The notes under the pieces are model-generated. The model was not told where the DNA came from. It did no database searches and worked only from the letters and a program-made list of their open reading frames with translations. A stretch of 31,118 nt of DNA from Thermoproteota archaeon. GTDB lineage: Archaea > Thermoproteota > Methanomethylicia > Methanomethylicales > Methanomethylicaceae. Both the position numbers and the translations under genes were made by a program. The number at the start of each line of letters is the position of its first letter. The stretch's first letter is position 1. Of the stretch, positions 30,475 through 31,118 are shown piece by piece. The stretch is from positions 1-31,118 of the forward strand of contig JASFYK010000002.1 in NCBI GenBank assembly GCA_030055545.1. The letters run 5' to 3'.

Positions 30475-31118
30475 TCAGGGGCTGTACTCCCAAGGTGTCG
30501 AGTAAGGCAACTCAGTCAGTATTGTGGCTATGTGGTTCTCGTCCTCCGGCGACAGCGATATTGCGACGCTCCCTGTGTTCGCCAAGAGTTCTCCCTCGTT
30601 GCTTGTTGCAAAGACCGTTGCCCCCTGATTGACAATGTATGTTGTGCCGCCCGAGGTCGGTGCGTACCACCCGGCAGGGTTCTGGAGGGTCTGGATCCAC
30701 AGCTCGAGGCAGACGCCCTCGCCCTCGGAGAGTTCACCCACCTCCCAGATTATGTAGTCCTTGCTGTAGTTCCCTGGTCCTGGGAAGCTCAATATGCTCA
30801 CGTTGCCCTTTCCCGCCGTCCAGTTGATTGGCCCGAACTGGTTCTCCAACCGGTCCGTGATCAGGACTCCAGAAAGCGTCTCATTGCCGCAGTTGTGGAC
30901 GCAAATCGTAAGCTTGAACTTTGTCGGGAAATGGGGAGGATTGGCATTCCCTATGTGTATGAGGCTGGTCCTCTCTGAAAGATCCTCACCGGTGGTGGCA
31001 TTGGTGAAGGCGCCGTCGAGGGTCTTCTGGATGCCTACACAAGGCCCACCCGTGCCTCCCCCGCCCCAAAAGCCCGTATGTACCGTCCCCTGGATCTCGA
31101 GCGTCTGGAAGAGCAGCG
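30475..31118 (-). CDS. Surface protein with DUF11-like domain, C-terminal part (cut by window edge)
   Basis: The frame is open from the right edge to TGA at 30475; 213 complete residues are visible and the start lies beyond the window. A Gly-rich GGGGTGGP loop is followed by KTLDGAFTNATTGEDLSE and a beta-sandwich: FKLTICVHNCGNETLSGVLI, DYIIWEVGELSEGEGVCLEL and TYIVNQGATVFATS. This pattern (N-C-G-N-E-T-L, then W-x-V-G-x-L) is that of DUF11/conserved surface repeats. No sorting motif or membrane helix at the end. It is 49 nt upstream of the DUF5305-like gene on the same strand, so they are probably co-transcribed. Confidence 0.7.
   Translation of the reverse strand, partial: LLFQTLEIQGTVHTGFWGGGGTGGPCVGIQKTLDGAFTNATTGEDLSERTSLIHIGNANPPHFPTKFKLTICVHNCGNETLSGVLITDRLENQFGPINWTAGKGNVSILSFPGPGNYSKDYIIWEVGELSEGEGVCLELWIQTLQNPAGWYAPTSGGTTYIVNQGATVFATSNEGELLANTGSVAISLSPEDENHIATILTELPYSTPWEYSP

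Noticed and set aside
1..31118. Search for tRNA, rRNA and CRISPR arrays
   Set aside because: No cloverleaf with a paired GTTCRA arm, no rRNA-like conserved stretch and no regularly spaced repeats were seen. The GTTCGAG at about 28980 has no pairing T-stem.

Overview
The window looks like chromosomal DNA from an archaeon, most likely a TACK/Thermoproteota-type anaerobe. The assignment is an inference from gene content and signals, not from a marker gene. Seen directly: T/A-rich TATA-like boxes about 25-35 nt before many starts, short or absent leaders, frequent GTG/TTG starts, many AGG arginine codons and T-run terminators. The gene set also fits: geranylgeranyl reductase, an archaeal-type pilin/ATPase/platform set, a ZPR1 zinc finger, an Ogg2-type 8-oxoguanine glycosylase, superoxide reductase with an archaeal peroxiredoxin, and cysteine-rich Fe-S proteins. 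No rRNA, tRNA, CRISPR array or intact mobile element was found.

Layout. 1-360 (-): start of a secreted beta-propeller protein, cut by the window edge. 485-4344 (+): compact type IV pilus-like locus (pilin, secretion ATPase, two-domain TadC/PilC-like platform). 4439-7396: small membrane protein, TrmO-like tRNA methyltransferase, thioredoxin-like protein, ZPR1 protein and a trans-sulfuration PLP enzyme. 7565-10589 (+): RNase HI and a large surface protein of carboxypeptidase-regulatory repeats, interrupted by one in-frame TAG. 10657-14498 (+): FAH-family hydrolase, geranylgeranyl reductase, membrane histidine kinase and TPR protein. 14504-15685 (-): YjbQ and a creatininase-family amidohydrolase. 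15803-19682 (+): YchF/OBG-like GTPase, AIM24-family protein, membrane-anchored transglutaminase-like protein and a small anchored protein. 19683-20621: AT-rich stretch with a hairpin terminator and a probable decayed transposase. 20622-23198 (-): glutamine synthetase, then a peroxiredoxin-superoxide reductase pair. 23289-27587 (+): Ogg2 glycosylase with an unusual N-terminal extension, an N-terminally damaged PEP-synthase/rifampin-phosphotransferase-like gene and a lipocalin-like (AttH/CrtC-type) gene. 27633-31118 (-): two overlapping Fe-S genes, a winged-helix regulator, a DUF5305-like membrane protein and the end of a DUF11-like surface protein.

How the genes fit together. Four groups carry most of the biology: cell-surface structures (pilus locus, repeat protein, transglutaminase-like protein, DUF5305/DUF11 pair, beta-propeller), oxidative-stress defence in an anaerobe (Prx-SOR, thioredoxin-like protein, Ogg), lipid and nitrogen metabolism (geranylgeranyl reductase, glutamine synthetase), and a phosphotransferase-like plus lipocalin-like gene pair that may modify a small molecule but whose first gene is truncated. 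The least understood parts are that pair, the Cys-rich Fe-S pair, the N-terminal extension of the glycosylase and the TAG-interrupted surface protein. TAG ends at least five other genes here (thioredoxin-like, kinase, SOR, glycosylase, Fe-S protein), so it is an ordinary stop in this genome, at least in part.
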